Shown: in pieces, positions 55,201 to 63,315 of the stretch | Layout of the letters: each line of letters begins with the position of its first letter | Position numbering within the stretch: the stretch's first letter is position 1 | Source: Treponema sp. | GTDB lineage: Bacteria; Spirochaetota; Spirochaetia; Treponematales; Treponemataceae | Reading direction: 5' to 3' | NCBI GenBank assembly: GCA_024402475.1 | Contig: JAKSTQ010000010.1 | Coordinates: 1-64,000, forward strand | DNA length: 64,000 nt | Position numbers and translations under genes: made by a program | Notes under the pieces: generated by a model | Database searches by the model: none | What the model saw: the letters and a program-made list of their open reading frames with translations, nothing else | What the model was told of the DNA's origin: nothing

Positions 55201-58200
55201 GTTGACGGAAGCGTTTATACAAAGTGGTCAGAAGAAACAGAAACTGTTGCATCAGGAACACTTAATAATGCTTCTAAAGGAACTTTGACTGTTACTCCAA
55301 AAGGTGCCGGCTGGTATACTCTTACAATTACTGGTAAAGATAACGGCGGAAATCTTACTAAGACATCTAAAGAATTCTTTACAACAGGAAGTGATTACTA
55401 CTGGTATAGCCGTGATGACAATGCAAGCATCAAGCTTACTCCAAATCAGGAAAAATATTCTCCTGGTGAAACTGCATCAATTCTCCTTGAAAGTGCACTT
55501 GAAGCAGGTGATTATCTTGTTACAGTTGAACGCAATGATATTTATTCAACTCAGGTAATTCATCTTGACGGTCCATGTACTGTTCTTGAAGTTCCGGTTA
55601 AGGAAGAATATTTCCCAGTCGCATATGTTTCTGTTTCAAGCTGGAGTGTTCGTAAGGGCAAGCCAACTCATGATTATAAAGAAGCTGATTACGGAAAACC
55701 AAAAGGATATTATGGTGTAACTTCACTTAATGTTGATCTTGATGTACGCAGATTCAAGGTAGAAGTTACTACTGACAAAAAACAGTACAGACCAGGCGAA
55801 GAAGTTACAATTAACTTTAAGGCAACCAAAAACGGAAAACCTGTTTCTGGTGCAGAACTTACTGCAATGGTTGTTGACCGCGCAATTGTTGACCTGATTA
55901 ATTATCATGTTCCTGATCCAATGAACAGTTTCTACAGCCGATACAATTATCCGCTTGGTGTACGTGGTGGTGATAACCGTCAGTACATCATGGACCCTGT
56001 TACTTATAAGATTAAGAATCTTCAGGGCGGTGACATGGAAAGCTCAGGAGATGTTAAGGAACAGGAACGCAAGGACTTCAGACCAACTGCATTGTTCAAG
56101 CCGGAATTCACAACAGATGATAACGGTTGTGCCAGCGTAAAATTCAAGCTGCCTGATTCTTTGACAACTTTCCGTATTACAACATTTGGTGTTAATGAAA
56201 CAGATTTCTCATTGCAGGAAGAAGAAATTCTTGTATGTAATCCTATTAACGTTCAGCAGATTCAGCCAAGAAGACTGAGAGTTCGTGATACCGCTGAATG
56301 TGGTGTTCTTGTAACAAATATGGATGACAAGTCTCATAAAGTTACAGTTGATGTAGATGTCAGAGCTCCATCAAAGAATTACGAAGAAGATGAAGCAAAG
56401 GGTCTTATTACAAAGAAAGGTAAGGCAGCAATTGACGGTAAATCTTCAAAGACAGTAACTGTTGAACCTGGAAAATCTGTTCCTGTTTACTTTAATGTTT
56501 CTGCACTTGGTGTGGGTAATGTTGAACTTGTTTACACAATGAAGTCTGCTATCTTTAATGATAAGCTTGCTTCAAGAATTCTCATTGAAAAAACTTATGT
56601 CACAGAAACTGTAGCAACTCTCGGCACTGTAAAAGATAAAGCCCGCGAACAGATTGTAATTCCAAGCTGGGTAGACGACAATTACGGAAGCATCAAAGTA
56701 AATCTCGATCCGACACGTTTGAGCCTGATGAGTTCAAGTGTTGGTTATGTATTCAATTATCCTTATGGATGTCTTGAACAGCAGTCTTCAAGAATTCTTC
56801 CTCTGTTGATTTTTGGTGAATACATTGAAGAACTGGGATTAAAGAGCGAAGTTGCTGATCCTGAAAAGACAGTCAAGAACTGGTTCAGCTCAGTTAAGGA
56901 TGAACAGCACGCAACAGGCGGATTCCCATACTGGCCGGGCGGTGCAAAAGACAGCACATATGTTTCTTTGCGTTTTGCTTATATGTGGGCTCTTGCAAAA
57001 GAACGCGGTTATACTGATTCAGAAATCGGATATGACATTGATAAGCTCTGTTCATATCTTAATTCGGAAATCTTCACTAAATCAGATGCAGATGTATCTT
57101 ATAATTATTATAAGGCTTATGCATGTTTCATTTTGGGAAGTGTTGTAAAACAGAATTCATCAAGTTCACTTAAAGCAAAAGTAACTGCGCAGCTTGATAA
57201 ACTGTACACAGTTGCAACATCAAATGACTGCAATTATTCTCTTGCAACTTATGCTCATATTGGTCTTGCTTACTTTAACCTTGGTGACAAGACAAGAGCA
57301 AAGAAAATGCTTGATAAGCTTATGACTTTTGTTGTTCCTTCGAACAGAACTGTAAGTATTTCTGAAAGTTATGTCGGTTACTGGGGAACATTGTACGATT
57401 CCAATTCAGAATCTAAGGCTCTTATCATGCAGCTTCTTGTCAGCATGCGTCCATCTGATGAAAATGTAAACAAGATTCTTTATACATTGCTTCAGGAACA
57501 GAAACGCGGTTACTGGCAGAGTACTGCAACAACTGCCCGTGTATTTGAATCAATTCACACTTTGATCAAAGCCCGCGATCTGCAGAATCTTGACTTCAAG
57601 GGAACTGCAACACTTTCTGACGGAAAGAAAACAGTTGAACTCATCAAGGGTGCATTCAAGGGACTTGGCGCAAAACCAGTTGAAAGCATTGAATATTTTG
57701 ACGGCAAAAAAATTAATGACCTCAGAAGAAATACAAAACTCAACCTTGACTTTGAAAAAGAAGGAAAGGGCGACATGTACTACACTGTAGAAATGAAATA
57801 CGCTCTTCCTGATGAACTGCAGATTGCACGGGATGCAGGATTTGAAGTTCTGTATTCTATTTATGATGCAAAGACTGGTGAAGAAATCAAGACTACAAGC
57901 GAAAGCACAAAAGTAATGATTCTTGAAACCGGTAAGACATACAAAATTAAGGTTAAGATTTCTACAAACCGTTCAAGAGAATATGTTGCAACCCGTATTG
58001 CAATTCCTAGCGGTTGTGAAATTGTGGATTCTTCACTTGCAACAGGCGGATCACAGGCAGAAAAACCAGCCAGCCGTGATGACGATTATGATGACTGGTG
58101 GCAGTGGTACTACGGTTCAACTCAGAAGTATTACGATAACGAAGCACAGTACATGACAGAATATCTGTGGAATGGAAGTGCAAATTATGAACTTACAATC

Positions 58201-58308
58201 AGAGCAAGCCGTCGTGGTGTTTACCCTTGTCCTCCTGTAATGACAGAATGTATGTACGAACCAGAAGTATTTGGTCGTGCTAACGGATACCTGTTTGTAA
58301 TTAAATAG
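52231..58308 (+). CDS. Bacterial alpha-2-macroglobulin, thioester type, lipoprotein
   Basis: A 2025-aa envelope lipoprotein (lipobox FSGC, Cys21). Bacterial macroglobulins trap attacking proteases: bait cleavage exposes a Cys-Gln thioester that links to the protease. MG domains cover the N-terminal half, with the two recognisable MG motifs YKPGETVNFRG (about 698) and YRPGEEVTINF (about 1185). The A2M segment KLPDSLTTFRITTFGVNE lies near 1300-1320. The thioester motif YGCLEQ is intact (Cys1514, Gln1517), followed by the alpha-helical thioester domain (about 1500-1800) and a beta-rich end. It is longer than E. coli YfhM by about 370 residues. The pbpC gene follows after 14 nt, the classic pairing. 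Its SD lies in a strong hairpin. Confidence 0.95.
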   Translation: MKKSLTGIILALSLLTAFSGCGTKTAKAQGYDAVLAKLENGSGNVEDFDVNLEAEAKKMIKESDVEEIRSLDDYLIHYNIARLDLNAVMDKLDELNGNPASIDQKRKLSDDEKKFIVMNWGPQTVPGQLSKPVFYVSFNKPARAVTALGSDKEISEILTVTPALKGKWYWNGTRQVCFEPETKVDPCQVYTINVKADLKDIDGIKLSGTTEFKTKADPVKVNSVNAGVSYDNPVYTSYYEYGVPIDIAGNLAVSVNSDITAAQFEKTIRITSNRKQYKYTVTPVERSYDKAAKKFVFKKTDRSRLFYVKVSERFYKDSDVSVESYEGNRSVSKRSFRTLKPFKVNSMYFMPGEMCVRVYFSHPLKKETVGLDSIKVEYQGRDSEIGIGKHQLNVSGSVLEIKDLPLAYNSKMTVSVNCDGYGDVFGQTASGGISKTFTIPGPLSYLSMLTTGQKIMEAQFPHKFIIEHQNLENGKYEVQALTDPYYSYNYEYNNRDLFERTGSSIKTLNEPSDSVRYLEEINLDPYLNHGLGFVRVASQGYVKYWDSWGEVYKTWKNSVQEAVIQVTDLGVTARVGFNKAVVLVRSLKDNSPVAGAKVHIYENNYRHEENLDDIESISLASGVTDKNGFAEIDIKGSNIRKLAAVDEDYLYVYVSKGNDKVTFHANNHDTWSSGVYQSYRTSSSRKEYYNFLFTDRGLYKPGETVNFRGIARYEDVMVSRFRRLNELEIPAYEKYTVKLSDTSWRDSKVIAETSGTFSRNGGYWGSFDLPNDLEPGQYVIEVSQGSKRIGAEYITVAYFERAKFQVNTTIPSIDYFAGDSLNAEIKATYLAGGALAGGTYTAEWYSSPRAFTPPGVNASGYKFGPSLDYSASSNNQETNGALSSEGKAKVSVNTDKLVPGQAYRYTVETTVTDVSNQRIFSSASAVVHPAKYYIGIQNTIGGGFVKSGEKTDIRYVLLNTKGEFADKEIGKEKLEYTLTRTYWTTVSENAVDGSVYTKWSEETETVASGTLNNASKGTLTVTPKGAGWYTLTITGKDNGGNLTKTSKEFFTTGSDYYWYSRDDNASIKLTPNQEKYSPGETASILLESALEAGDYLVTVERNDIYSTQVIHLDGPCTVLEVPVKEEYFPVAYVSVSSWSVRKGKPTHDYKEADYGKPKGYYGVTSLNVDLDVRRFKVEVTTDKKQYRPGEEVTINFKATKNGKPVSGAELTAMVVDRAIVDLINYHVPDPMNSFYSRYNYPLGVRGGDNRQYIMDPVTYKIKNLQGGDMESSGDVKEQERKDFRPTALFKPEFTTDDNGCASVKFKLPDSLTTFRITTFGVNETDFSLQEEEILVCNPINVQQIQPRRLRVRDTAECGVLVTNMDDKSHKVTVDVDVRAPSKNYEEDEAKGLITKKGKAAIDGKSSKTVTVEPGKSVPVYFNVSALGVGNVELVYTMKSAIFNDKLASRILIEKTYVTETVATLGTVKDKAREQIVIPSWVDDNYGSIKVNLDPTRLSLMSSSVGYVFNYPYGCLEQQSSRILPLLIFGEYIEELGLKSEVADPEKTVKNWFSSVKDEQHATGGFPYWPGGAKDSTYVSLRFAYMWALAKERGYTDSEIGYDIDKLCSYLNSEIFTKSDADVSYNYYKAYACFILGSVVKQNSSSSLKAKVTAQLDKLYTVATSNDCNYSLATYAHIGLAYFNLGDKTRAKKMLDKLMTFVVPSNRTVSISESYVGYWGTLYDSNSESKALIMQLLVSMRPSDENVNKILYTLLQEQKRGYWQSTATTARVFESIHTLIKARDLQNLDFKGTATLSDGKKTVELIKGAFKGLGAKPVESIEYFDGKKINDLRRNTKLNLDFEKEGKGDMYYTVEMKYALPDELQIARDAGFEVLYSIYDAKTGEEIKTTSESTKVMILETGKTYKIKVKISTNRSREYVATRIAIPSGCEIVDSSLATGGSQAEKPASRDDDYDDWWQWYYGSTQKYYDNEAQYMTEYLWNGSANYELTIRASRRGVYPCPPVMTECMYEPEVFGRANGYLFVIK

Positions 58309-58322
58309 GAATCATTTAAGGC

Positions 58323-60566
58323 GTGAAAATTTTTCATAAAGCCTTGAATGCAAAAACTGAAAAAGCAATAAAAATCGGTGCGGTTGTGATTGCTGCAATG
58401 GTAATCCTCCGCCTGATTTTTGCTTTTTTACCTTACAAAGAGTTTGATGCATTCATAAGCCGTGCATGCAGTACACGCGTGTACGACAGCAAAAATAATC
58501 TCATACAGATAATTCCTCTGGAAAACGGTCTGCGCCGTGAATATCTTGACTATAAAGAAATTCCTTCAAAAGTCGTAAAGGCATTCATTCACGAAGAAGA
58601 CAGCCGGTATTATCTGCATCCTGGAATTGATGTTGCGGCAATAATCCGCGCTGCGTTTCAGAATGCTTCGAGCGGTCATACCGTAAGCGGTGCTTCCACA
58701 ATTACGATGCAGGTAGCAAAAATTATCCGCAGCGCTTATTCAAATACAAATAATGATTACAGGCCTGATGTGTCCCGTTCGTTAACTGATAAATTCTGGG
58801 ATTGTTTTGATGCACTGAAACTGGAAGCCCGCCTTTCTAAAAAACAGATTCTTGAACTTTATCTGAATACAATTCCTTTTGGCCGAAACACAGAAGGCGT
58901 TTCTTCTGCATCCCGATGTTATTTTGGAACAGAATTGAAAAACCTCAGCGACAGTGACGTTAAGCTGCTTGCGAAAATTCCCCGTAACCCAAAAATGTAC
59001 GGACCTGTTCCTTTGCAGGAATATGAGTATCCGTATTATATGCCTCATCTTGTAAATTATCTGCGTGAGAATGATTTTTTCGGGAAAGGTTCAAAAAAGA
59101 CAAGAACTTATAAAGGGCCTGTTCCGTATCAGGTTCATCTCAGCGTAAATCTTGACATTCAGTTTTTTGTCCGCGGCCAGGCGTTAAAGGCAATTGAAAA
59201 AGCGTACAATTCCAGAATCAATAATATCAGTGTTCTTGTGCTTGATGTTCAGACAGGGAACGCTCTTGCCTGGCTTGGAAGTCAGGACTGGTATGAATCG
59301 CAAAAGAACGGTCAGATTGACGGCGTGCGTTACCGTAATCAGCCGGGATCCAGCATCAAACCTTTGCTGTATGCACTGGCTCTGGAAAATGGAATTGTAA
59401 AACCAACAGAAATTCTTGCTGATGTTCCTCATGAGTATGGTGAACAGGAACTTTATGTTCCGCTGAATTTTAACAACCGCTATAACGGTCCTGTAAAACT
59501 GCGAGTTGCTCTTGCATCCAGTTTGAATGTTCCTGCAGTTGATATTCTTGCAAGAACAGGAATAGAAACCTTTGCGGATAAACTTGATGAGCTTGGATTT
59601 AAGGCGATAAAAGAAAATGCACAGCGAACAGGTTACGGTCTTGCACTTGGCGGCGGAGAAGTTTCGTTACAGGAATTTGTTCCGGCCTTCAGCGTATTGG
59701 CGCGGGACGGCATTTACAAAGATATCGGTTACTTTGCGGATGATGCTGATAGAAAGGGAAGACGAATTTATTCCAGTGATACTGTGAGAATTATCGACAG
59801 CATTTTAAGTGACAAGAGTGCACGTTCACTTGGATTTGGTTTGCGTCAGACTTTTATCACAGAGTATCCTTCGATTTTTAAAACAGGAACTTCAAATCAG
59901 TTTCAGAACATTACAGCCCTTGGTGCTACTCCACGTTATGCAGTGGGCGTCTGGATGGGAAATTTCAGCGGAGAAACCGTTATGGGAAAAACCGGAAGTT
60001 CTTTGCCAGCTCAGGTTGCAAAAACAATTCTTGATTACCTTGAAGAATTTGACGGCCTTGAAAGCCTTGAATTTTGTGAGCCTGAAGGTTATGAAAAAAA
60101 AGCTGTCTGTGCATTAAGCGGAATGTATCCGGGAGATGCCTGTTCCAATACTGTTTATGAATATGTTAAAAAAGGTGAAGAACTTGAAGTCTGTTCATGG
60201 CATAAAATTGTTGACGGTGAAACAATAATCAGATATCCGGCAATTTATCAGGAATGGCTTTTGGATAACCAGAATATGTTCAATCAGGATTTTCAGGAAT
60301 TGGATTATTCTGACAGCGAATTAAAAATTACTTCGCCGCAGAATAATGCTTTGTTTTACTTTAACCCGTATTCAAAAATTGAACAGATCGTAAACATCAA
60401 TGTAATCGGCGGACAGACTGATGACCTTGAAGTTTACTACGACGATAGACATTTTCAGTCACTGCAAAGACCGTTCTACATTAAAATTCCGGTTGAGCCT
60501 GGAGTTCATAAAGTACGTGTAGAATGTGGACATGAATCCAGCGAAATTCTGTATACGGTTCAGTAA
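58323..60566 (+). CDS. pbpC: Penicillin-binding protein 1C
   Basis: A 747-aa bifunctional peptidoglycan synthase anchored by one N-terminal helix (about 17-37). The glycosyltransferase (GT51) has HEEDSRYYLHPG (Glu92) and SGASTITMQVAK. The transpeptidase has SSIK (Ser343, Lys346), SLN and KTGTSNQF (Lys520). The C-terminal 90 residues form the BiPBP_C domain specific to PBP1C. It lies 14 nt after the macroglobulin gene; the two products are thought to work together, repairing wall after envelope breach. Start is GTG; the AAGG directly before it is too close for a standard SD and AGGAA 12 nt away is a little far, so coupling to the upstream gene is likely. Confidence 0.95.
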   Translation: MKIFHKALNAKTEKAIKIGAVVIAAMVILRLIFAFLPYKEFDAFISRACSTRVYDSKNNLIQIIPLENGLRREYLDYKEIPSKVVKAFIHEEDSRYYLHPGIDVAAIIRAAFQNASSGHTVSGASTITMQVAKIIRSAYSNTNNDYRPDVSRSLTDKFWDCFDALKLEARLSKKQILELYLNTIPFGRNTEGVSSASRCYFGTELKNLSDSDVKLLAKIPRNPKMYGPVPLQEYEYPYYMPHLVNYLRENDFFGKGSKKTRTYKGPVPYQVHLSVNLDIQFFVRGQALKAIEKAYNSRINNISVLVLDVQTGNALAWLGSQDWYESQKNGQIDGVRYRNQPGSSIKPLLYALALENGIVKPTEILADVPHEYGEQELYVPLNFNNRYNGPVKLRVALASSLNVPAVDILARTGIETFADKLDELGFKAIKENAQRTGYGLALGGGEVSLQEFVPAFSVLARDGIYKDIGYFADDADRKGRRIYSSDTVRIIDSILSDKSARSLGFGLRQTFITEYPSIFKTGTSNQFQNITALGATPRYAVGVWMGNFSGETVMGKTGSSLPAQVAKTILDYLEEFDGLESLEFCEPEGYEKKAVCALSGMYPGDACSNTVYEYVKKGEELEVCSWHKIVDGETIIRYPAIYQEWLLDNQNMFNQDFQELDYSDSELKITSPQNNALFYFNPYSKIEQIVNINVIGGQTDDLEVYYDDRHFQSLQRPFYIKIPVEPGVHKVRVECGHESSEILYTVQ

Positions 60567-60574
60567 TTACTGAA
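60559..60574. repeat. 16-bp palindrome containing both convergent stop codons
   Basis: TTCAGTAATTACTGAA is a perfect palindrome centred on the junction of pbpC and the phosphate transporter gene. TAA of pbpC (60564-60566) and the complementary TTA of the other gene (60567-60569) are its core. There is no space for separate terminators. Confidence 0.8.
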
Positions 60575-62255
60575 TGTTAAAGCTGTTGTAGGCGTGGTCG
60601 CCGATTTTATTCATCGTACGGATAAGGTCAATGTAGAATAATTCTGCTTTAACGTTTGTGCCGTTTTCAAGGCGGTCACGGGCTGTCTTGATAAGGTTTT
60701 TCTGGAACAGAACATTCTGGGACTGCATCTGTTCAACTTCTGCGGCTTCGTCGGCTGTAAGTTTTTTGTTGAGATGACGGTATGAATATTCGATTGCTGA
60801 CTGAACAACCCAAAGGTATGGGTCAATGCGTTCAAGGTCTTCAGGTTCAAATTCAATTTCTTTTTTAACACACTTTTTCAGAATCATTGCAGCACCGAGA
60901 ATGTAGTCTGAAGTACTTTCGAGTTCATCGATTGTGTGAAGAAGATTGTTTACCTGCGCAGTCTGATTTTCTGTCATGGTATTTTCAAAAGTCTGTGTAA
61001 GGTATTTTGTAAGTTCTTCTTTCATTGTGTCCAGATAATCTTCCTGGGTTTTGAGTTCAGTAAGCTCACCTTTAAAAAAGTTCCAGTTGCGCAGAGTAAA
61101 CTGTGAAGAAAGAGTTTTCATCATTTTGAAAACGAAGTCCGCCATTTTTTCGGTTTCGTTTTGTACCTGGAGAATGATTGCAGGTGTGTTTTCCTTAAAG
61201 GCTGTGATTGGATTTTCAATTTTGTAAACAGCAGGAACTTCGCCGGAATTTGGACGGATGATTTTTGTTGAAAGAAGTGCAATTTTATTTGTAAGCGGAG
61301 AAAAGATTACTGCTGTCAAAAGATTGAACATTGTGTGGAACATCGCAATTCTTAAAGATGCATTTACTGGTGAGTTCAATTCACCCTGTGGAATTATCAG
61401 ATCCATAACCATCATAAGTGGCTTGTAAAGGCAGAGAATAAGTATTCCGCCGGCAACGTTAAACATTACGTGAATCAATGCGGCGCGGCGTGCGTTGACT
61501 TTAGCTCCGGTAGAAGCGATGATTGCGTTGATTGTAGAACCGATGTTTGCACCTACGATTACAGCCGCGCAGAATTCAAATGGAATGATTCCGTTGTGGT
61601 TGATAACCATGAGCATTGCAATTACTGCACTTGAAAGATGCAGCAAAATTGTGAGAGCAATTCCTGCAAAAAGTCCCAGCATAATGCTTAGTGCACCTGC
61701 GTTGACAAGTGATGACTGGGCTAAAAGTTCCGGAAGCTGTGATGTTGATGATATGATGCCGGCTTTATCAAGAGAAAGGTTGGTCTTGAAAAGAAGAACG
61801 CCAAGGAAAACAAATCCAAGACCCATGATTGCATAGCCGGCAGATTTAAAGATGTCGTTCTTTTTAATCATTGTGAGGATCCAGCCAAGACCAAAAATGG
61901 AAATAGGAATAATCAGGATGTCTGAACCGATGCATTCGTAAATTGCAATAATCCAGGTTGTAATTGTTGTGCCGACATTCGCACCAAAGATGAGGCCTGC
62001 TGCCTGAGTAAGGTTGATGATTCCTGCGTTGACAAAAGTTACGGCTGTTACGGTTGCGGCGCCGGAAGACTGAATGATGAGCGTAACAAGAATTCCGGTT
62101 AAGATGCCTGCGTAACGGTTTTTCTTCATAAAGTGAATGAGCCTTTCCATTCTGCTGGAAAAGATTTTCTGCAAACCGTCGCTTACTGTATTAATTCCGT
62201 AAAGAAGGAATCCAATTGCACCAATTATCTGAAAAAGCCAAACAAAAATCTTCAT
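60567..62255 (-). CDS. Na+/phosphate cotransporter family protein with PhoU-like domain
   Basis: A 562-aa protein of the NptA/YjbB (PNaS) family. The membrane half contains two inverted Na/Pi repeats: QSSGAATVT plus GANVGTTITTW in the first and LSSAVIAM plus VGANIGSTINAII in the second. Residues about 345-560 are a cytoplasmic helical PhoU-like domain (ENETEKMADFVFKM region, TIDELESTSDYILGAA, IDLIRTMNKIGDHAYN). It moves phosphate with sodium, into or out of the cell; direction cannot be read from sequence. The gene ends against pbpC with no gap. TTGTAA-17-TATTCT places the transcription start at or next to the ATG, so the mRNA is probably leaderless. Confidence 0.92.
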   Translation of the reverse strand: MKIFVWLFQIIGAIGFLLYGINTVSDGLQKIFSSRMERLIHFMKKNRYAGILTGILVTLIIQSSGAATVTAVTFVNAGIINLTQAAGLIFGANVGTTITTWIIAIYECIGSDILIIPISIFGLGWILTMIKKNDIFKSAGYAIMGLGFVFLGVLLFKTNLSLDKAGIISSTSQLPELLAQSSLVNAGALSIMLGLFAGIALTILLHLSSAVIAMLMVINHNGIIPFEFCAAVIVGANIGSTINAIIASTGAKVNARRAALIHVMFNVAGGILILCLYKPLMMVMDLIIPQGELNSPVNASLRIAMFHTMFNLLTAVIFSPLTNKIALLSTKIIRPNSGEVPAVYKIENPITAFKENTPAIILQVQNETEKMADFVFKMMKTLSSQFTLRNWNFFKGELTELKTQEDYLDTMKEELTKYLTQTFENTMTENQTAQVNNLLHTIDELESTSDYILGAAMILKKCVKKEIEFEPEDLERIDPYLWVVQSAIEYSYRHLNKKLTADEAAEVEQMQSQNVLFQKNLIKTARDRLENGTNVKAELFYIDLIRTMNKIGDHAYNSFNIQ

Positions 62256-62261
62256 TAAATA

Positions 62262-62290
62262 AGAATAATAAAAAAAAGAGTCTTTTACAA
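62262..62290 (-). promoter_or_regulatory. Promoter of the Na/Pi cotransporter gene
   Basis: Minus strand: TTGTAA (62290-62285), 17 nt, TATTCT (62267-62262). The ATG at 62255 is 7 nt beyond. The -35 overlaps the -35 of the divergent regulator promoter. Confidence 0.7.
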
Positions 62291-62312
62291 GTTTTTAGTG
62301 GTGTTGTATAAT
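62284..62312 (+). promoter_or_regulatory. Promoter of the WYL regulator gene
   Basis: TTTACA (62284-62289), 17 nt, TATAAT (62307-62312). An ATG at 62311 overlaps the box; the in-frame ATG at 62320 is 8 nt beyond and is the likely start, leaderless. Confidence 0.75.
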
Positions 62313-62319
62313 GTCAGTT

Positions 62320-63306
62320 ATGAATAAAGTCAATCACGAAGATAAAGTTAAAACCCAGCGTATTCTTGAAATGGATAAGGTCATCAGAAGCGGATGTTAT
62401 CCAAATGCTGTAAAGCTTGGAGAAATGTTTGAAGTTTCGCGCAGTACAATTATGCGTGACCTTGATTTCTTGCGCGACAGATATCAGGCTCCGCTGGAAT
62501 ATGATTTTTACAGAAAAGGCTTTTATTACAGTAATCCGACTTTTGCAATTCAGAGTGTGCTTTTGACAGAAGGTGAACTGTTCACTGTATCTGCAATCAC
62601 TCCTTTGCTTGAACAGTATAAAAATACACCGCTGGAAGAATCGTTCAAAAATATTCTTGGCAAGATTACTTCAATTCTTCCTGATGAAGTCAGCGTAGAT
62701 TCATCTTTTGTGAATAATCAGATTCATTTTATTTCTGATCCGCTGCCTGTAATTGATACAAAAGTTTTTTCGGAAATTTTTAAGGCGATTCAGATTAAGA
62801 AAATCGTTGAGTTTGGATATCGTTCGATTGAGCGCCAGGAATATGTTCAGCGTACATTTGATCCTTATAAAGTTGTGTGCCAGAAAGGTAACTGGTATGT
62901 CATCGGTTTTTGTCATAAGAGAAATGATTATAGAATTTTTGCATTGTCACGAATTAAGGACATTAAGATAACAGATGAAAGTTTTGAAATTCAGAAAGGC
63001 TTTGATGTTAAAAAACATTTTGATTTAAGTTATGGTGTCTGGAAAAGCGATGCAAAACCTCAGAAAATTGAACTTGAATTTTCCAAAGATGTAAATACTT
63101 ATGTTCTTGAACGCAAGTGGCACGAGTCCCAGACCGTAAAAGAAAACAAAGACGGAACCGTTTATCTCAGCTTTAAATCTAATCAGCTGCTTCAGGCTAT
63201 GTACTGGATCATGGAATTTGGTGCAAGCGTAAAAGTTCTCAATCCGCCGGAACTTGTTGATATGGTAAAGGCCGAGATTGATAAAATGAAAAAACTTTAC
63301 AAGTAG
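62320..63306 (+). CDS. WYL-domain transcriptional regulator
   Basis: A roughly 328-aa regulator. An N-terminal winged helix-turn-helix (NAVKLGEMFEVSRSTIMRDLDFL in parts: LGEMFEVSRSTIM) is followed by the WYL ligand domain (about 140-230): FDPYKVV, NWYVIGFCH and FALSRIKDI carry the characteristic W-Y and S-R residues. The C-terminal WCX-like part ends DMVKAEIDKMKK. WYL proteins respond to nucleic acids or nucleotides and often control DNA-repair or defence genes. It diverges from the phosphate transporter gene and precedes a methyltransferase gene by 9 nt; its targets are unknown. I prefer ATG 62320, since ATG 62311 lies in the -10 box. Confidence 0.9.
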   Translation: MNKVNHEDKVKTQRILEMDKVIRSGCYPNAVKLGEMFEVSRSTIMRDLDFLRDRYQAPLEYDFYRKGFYYSNPTFAIQSVLLTEGELFTVSAITPLLEQYKNTPLEESFKNILGKITSILPDEVSVDSSFVNNQIHFISDPLPVIDTKVFSEIFKAIQIKKIVEFGYRSIERQEYVQRTFDPYKVVCQKGNWYVIGFCHKRNDYRIFALSRIKDIKITDESFEIQKGFDVKKHFDLSYGVWKSDAKPQKIELEFSKDVNTYVLERKWHESQTVKENKDGTVYLSFKSNQLLQAMYWIMEFGASVKVLNPPELVDMVKAEIDKMKKLYK

Positions 63307-63315
63307 GAATGAACT

